A stretch of DNA of 64,000 nucleotides from Quillaja saponaria (lineage: Eukaryota; Streptophyta; Magnoliopsida; Fabales; Quillajaceae). The stretch lies in assembly GCA_029379385.1 (NCBI GenBank), contig CM055607.1, positions 34,531,235 through 34,595,234 on the forward strand, in the 5' to 3' direction. Shown here piece after piece: positions 61,201 to 64,000 of this stretch. The notes under the pieces are model-generated. The model was not told the origin of the DNA, did not search any database, and saw only the letters and a list, made by a program, of their open reading frames with translations. Position 1 is the first letter of the stretch. Every line of letters starts with the position of its first letter. The position numbers and the translations under genes are program-made.

Positions 61201-63782
61201 ATATAAATAAATTTGAAGTTAACTATGTTAAGTATAAAAAGTAATAGAGATACCAGATGCTCCAATCCTGTTTAGGTAAACCAAAGTTGCAATCACCATC
61301 CCTGTAGTAGTTCGTCCACGTCCCATTTGACAGTTGAAAATTATCTCTGTATTTATATCAGCTTCAGAAATTTTATGAACCTAAAATCACAATGAGTGGA
61401 TAAAATACATGATGGCATCAAGGAAATCATTCATGCTTACTACACCAAATAAAAGACTAGAATCATATAAATCTAACTGATTCTTCAATTGTATAATGTA
61501 ATGGACATGAGAAGAAAATCCGCCTCATCGTTTCTAAACTCTAGCACTCCAGTAAGGACTAAGGAAAGGACTCTACATCATGCAGCCATATATTTATACC
61601 AAAAAGAATAAAGAATAAGAACATGTTTATGGTTTATCACGCAAGGGCAATGAACTTGGTAGAAGAGGATTGATAACAAGAAAGCAGGATGGCTTATGGT
61701 TGCCATGTGAACAATAACGAGAAGTAATATTTAAAATAATATATGAAACATCAAGACTCACCAAAATATCAAAATCCAATTCTTTTGGTGATTTTTCATC
61801 AGTTATTGGAACACGTTCATAGTCAACTAGGTAGCCCTCCACTTGCAATTCCTCATACACCTACAGCAGAGAAATGACGTTGATGCAGTGTTTCAGAAAA
61901 CTGATGGATTAGCTTATTCTATTGCTCCAATTCAAATAAGTTCTAGTTCTAGCACCTCCAGTGGTGTCTTCACAGAATCAATTGAAACTGGTTCCCATTG
62001 GTCCACCATCTGACCATCTGGCAGTTCATCGGTGACAAGGATCTTATTTCCATATCTGTTATGTCAAACAAAATTGGATATCATGCAATGCAAAATCGGA
62101 TATACATAGACAACTAAGAATTATCTGTGAGGTGCAGGAAGTAATTTCAGATAATACCTAGCAGCTTCCATTAGGATGTCTTCTTTCAAGCGAGCTTCCA
62201 TTTGTTCAACCCTTGTCCTATTGATCCCCTGACCAAAGGGATAAGTTTAAACTTTAAAGTCGATAGGTGCATAAAAAATATAGTTGTAAATGCACTCAAT
62301 CAACTCAATTCCTTGTTGATCCAAATGATGCCTCGTTCTTTCTCTATAGTCGAAGACAAGAATAAGAAGCAGGGTGCAGTAAGTTGATAGCCTCAATAAA
62401 ACTTAGTCACATCTCATAATCATGGATCTTTAAGAAAAAAGGATGTGTAAAGTTGTAATGGTAAAGATTCATCAATAACATACCGTATACTCAAGGTTAG
62501 AGAAAGGTCTCTCCACATCCCTCAATACAAAGGGGCGTCCATTAATGTACACAAGCTGAAATGAGAATATAAATAATCAATTATAGAATGGAAGATCTTA
62601 TTGAATTATTATACATCAAATTCTTATGATATAAGTTAACAGAGGCTACACAGAGACCGTGATTCAGATGAAAATTATAAAATCGATAAGTAACCTTCAA
62701 CTAAACTGTTTTTGCGTAGAAAATACCACTACAATGCTAATTGTGCCAGTGAGTTCCGTTGTAACTATTGGAATATTAGACAACGCATTCTCTAATTCTA
62801 CATGCTTAATACTTATGGTTGGAAATCATAAAATGACAAGGAAATGCTAAAGAGGTAATTGTTCCTTCCTCAGCAGTAACAGATACTGAAAAGGCATGCA
62901 CGCAATCAATACTAACTGGGATATCGGATATAAATACCCAGATGAATGTACAACCCAAAAACCAACTAAGGCCTAGAAGCATGAACAAATACACTGCCAA
63001 AAGAGAACTATTTATGGTTTCAGATGTACCGGTTCCTCTCGGAGACTGATCCAAAGGACTTTTGCTCTCTTCCCTTCTATTTGAGCACCAATATGCTTGA
63101 GAACATTTCGAATTCCATCAATTTTTGGGATTGCAACTCCATGAACATGTAATGAGTCCGCCTATCAGATGGTGATCATTAAAAAGAAATAGATATCATC
63201 AAGCAATGAAAGGTAAGAAAATCAGTGTCCATTTATAAGACAGATATAAGCAAATACAGAATTTCTGGTCAATGAAAATACTGTCGAATTCAAAAATGCC
63301 ATTGGTCAGGAAACCCAATAAAGCATATTGTCGATTCTCCAAGAGTGATAAAAGGTCAGGTTCAATAACTACAAGTAACCCTAGATATTTCACTACATCA
63401 GTCATAATGTCGTTGATTAATAGTAGCATGACCAAGATAAGTGGCCTCCGATTTTAAATGCATGGATAATTTCGAGTAATGTGCAGAAGCATATACAAAT
63501 CTTCAATGGCAGACCCGAAAATTTCTTTTAAGAGTTAGCATCATAGGTAAAATAAGACTCGTTGAGGCCAATCATCAAACATGCAGAAAGCAAGAAAACC
63601 AACAACAATAAAAACAAAGCGGGACTGAAAACCTGACGGTAATTGGGAGCGCCATCGATCTGGGGTGTCAAGCGTTTGTTCTGACAACCGGGAAAATGGT
63701 CGCTTTTTAGAATTGTCTGCTTTCCCAACACCGATCCCCCTCTTAGCTTCATGACCTGCTGTGGTTCCTTCGGTATCGACAT
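52238..63782 (-). CDS. Paladin-like protein with three PTP-like phosphatase repeats
   Basis: Nineteen minus-strand exons join in frame to 1,253 aa, matching the full length of the plant paladin homologue (At3g62010, about 1,254 aa, from memory). Exons: 63782-63633, 63161-63030, 62555-62484, 62228-62158, 62055-61956, 61860-61762, 61380-61254, 60753-60620, 60533-60474, 60346-60111, 59136-58707, 57183-56860, 56741-56142, 55966-55793, 54106-53876, 53768-53485, 53240-52959, 52770-52648, 52370-52238. Three homologous units of about 400 aa each open with a (G)GSVLG…ILK segment and REEPVVYINGxPFVLR. Units 1 and 2 carry the phosphatase CX5R signature CQMGRGRTTTG (Cys225 and Cys644); unit 3 reads SHTGFGGVAYAMA (Ser1084), lacking Cys and Arg. 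Related paladin and IP6-phosphatase families suggest inositol-phosphate or phosphotyrosine-like chemistry; the plant substrate is unknown. No frame disruption was seen. Confidence 0.93.
57364..57392. repeat. Poly-C followed by poly-A run in a paladin intron
   Basis: About 14-15 C directly followed by about 14 A, within the 57184-58706 intron. Such a homopolymer pair is hard to sequence, so its length may be inexact. Confidence 0.7.
57574..57581. repeat. hAT target-site duplication, left copy
   Basis: GTCATGGC immediately before the element's TAGGGGTG end. It is identical to 58110-58117, and eight bases is the length expected for hAT insertion. Confidence 0.88.
57582..58109. mobile_element. 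Non-autonomous hAT-type MITE (528 bp) in a paladin intron
   Basis: Left end TAGGGGTGGCAATGAGCC and right end, read on the reverse strand, TAGGGGTGTCAACGAGCC form terminal inverted repeats of the plant hAT type. An exact 8-bp target-site duplication, GTCATGGC, flanks the element (57574-57581 and 58110-58117). Both subterminal regions are packed with inverted copies of GAGCCGAGCTCG-like units that can fold into long hairpins. The interior is AT-rich with no transposase, so it depends on an element elsewhere. A tRNA-like segment lies inside it. Confidence 0.9.
57839..57906 (+). other. tRNA-like segment with pol III A and B boxes inside the MITE
   Basis: TGGTTTAGTGGT (57844-57855) resembles the A box and GGTTCGACTCTCC (57887-57899) the B box of a tRNA gene, at tRNA-like spacing. 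The stems do not pair well enough for a working tRNA, so a tRNA- or SINE-derived fragment captured by the MITE is the likeliest reading. Confidence 0.5.
58110..58117. repeat. hAT target-site duplication, right copy
   Basis: GTCATGGC immediately after the element's CACCCCTA end, the partner of 57574-57581. Confidence 0.88.
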
Positions 63783-64000
63783 TCCTCCTCCTTTCAGACC
63801 GACCCTTTATTTACTACACTTATATAACTCGGCAAGCCTCACCCAAGTAAACACACAAACAGAAGCTTACAGACCCTTCCTCTATAAACCTTCTACAATT
63901 CAATTCAACAAGTTAATGAGTCGTATTCTCTTGGGGACTCTGAAAATGCAATTTGAGTATGTTGTATAGGAAGAAGAAGAAGAAGATTTGAGAAATGGAT
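63783..64000 (-). promoter_or_regulatory. 5' leader and start of the paladin promoter
   Basis: Sequence just upstream of the paladin ATG on the minus strand. It is pyrimidine-rich as read in the gene's direction (CTTCTTCTTCTTCC near 63970-63983), as in many plant leaders. The window ends before the full promoter. Confidence 0.45.

Overview
The window is nuclear DNA from a dicot plant. It is AT-rich, the genes are split by GT-AG introns with T/A-rich acceptors, and the proteins include plant-specific types (alpha-expansin, germin-like protein, plastid cyclophilin, POLTERGEIST-type PP2C, mannanase, ADP-glucose pyrophosphorylase). A rosid-like core eudicot is my guess; the species cannot be read from the sequence. 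All exon models were made by eye from splice sites, frame continuity and remembered family sequences.

Layout, left to right. 1-8.5 kb: a COQ8/ABC1 atypical kinase on the minus strand with a one-base frame disruption and a GC-AG intron. 10.1-11.6 kb: a HAD-family pyrimidine-5'-nucleotidase-like gene (+) whose catalytic DxD motif reads DxN. 12.1-15.1 kb: a plastid cyclophilin (-), divergent from a START/polyketide-cyclase-like lipid-binding gene (+, 16.2-18.2 kb). 18.2-21.5 kb: an AT-rich gap. 21.7-26.8 kb: a POLTERGEIST-like PP2C (+) preceded by an upstream ORF whose stop overlaps the PP2C start. 27.8-28.9 kb: a germin-like protein (+). 29.7-33.7 kb: an HCA59/TLS1 splicing-factor homologue (+) with a 5'-truncated LINE in an intron. 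34.2-35.5 kb: an alpha-expansin (-). 39.2-40.7 kb: a small coiled-coil protein of unknown function (-). 42.4-47.3 kb: two tandem GH5 mannanase copies (+), the first a pseudogene and the second with three single-base frame breaks. 47.7-50.3 kb: the relic 3' half of an ADP-glucose pyrophosphorylase large-subunit gene (-). 52.2-63.8 kb: a complete 19-exon paladin-like triple-domain phosphatase gene (-), with a 528-bp hAT-type MITE in one intron.

From memory of the Arabidopsis map, neighbours here match three Arabidopsis neighbourhoods: At4g01630-01660 (expansin, START, ABC1), At1g02310-02335 (mannanase, HCA59, germin) and At3g62010-62040 (paladin, cyclophilin, HAD). The window may therefore hold an ancestral gene order that Arabidopsis later split between duplicated blocks. 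There is no operon-like organisation. I found no new multi-gene system. The most notable items are the DxN nucleotidase, the TGATG uORF-start overlap, two GC-AG introns, two cleanly bounded mobile elements with exact target-site duplications, and a cluster of +1 base disruptions that could be pseudogenisation or assembly error.
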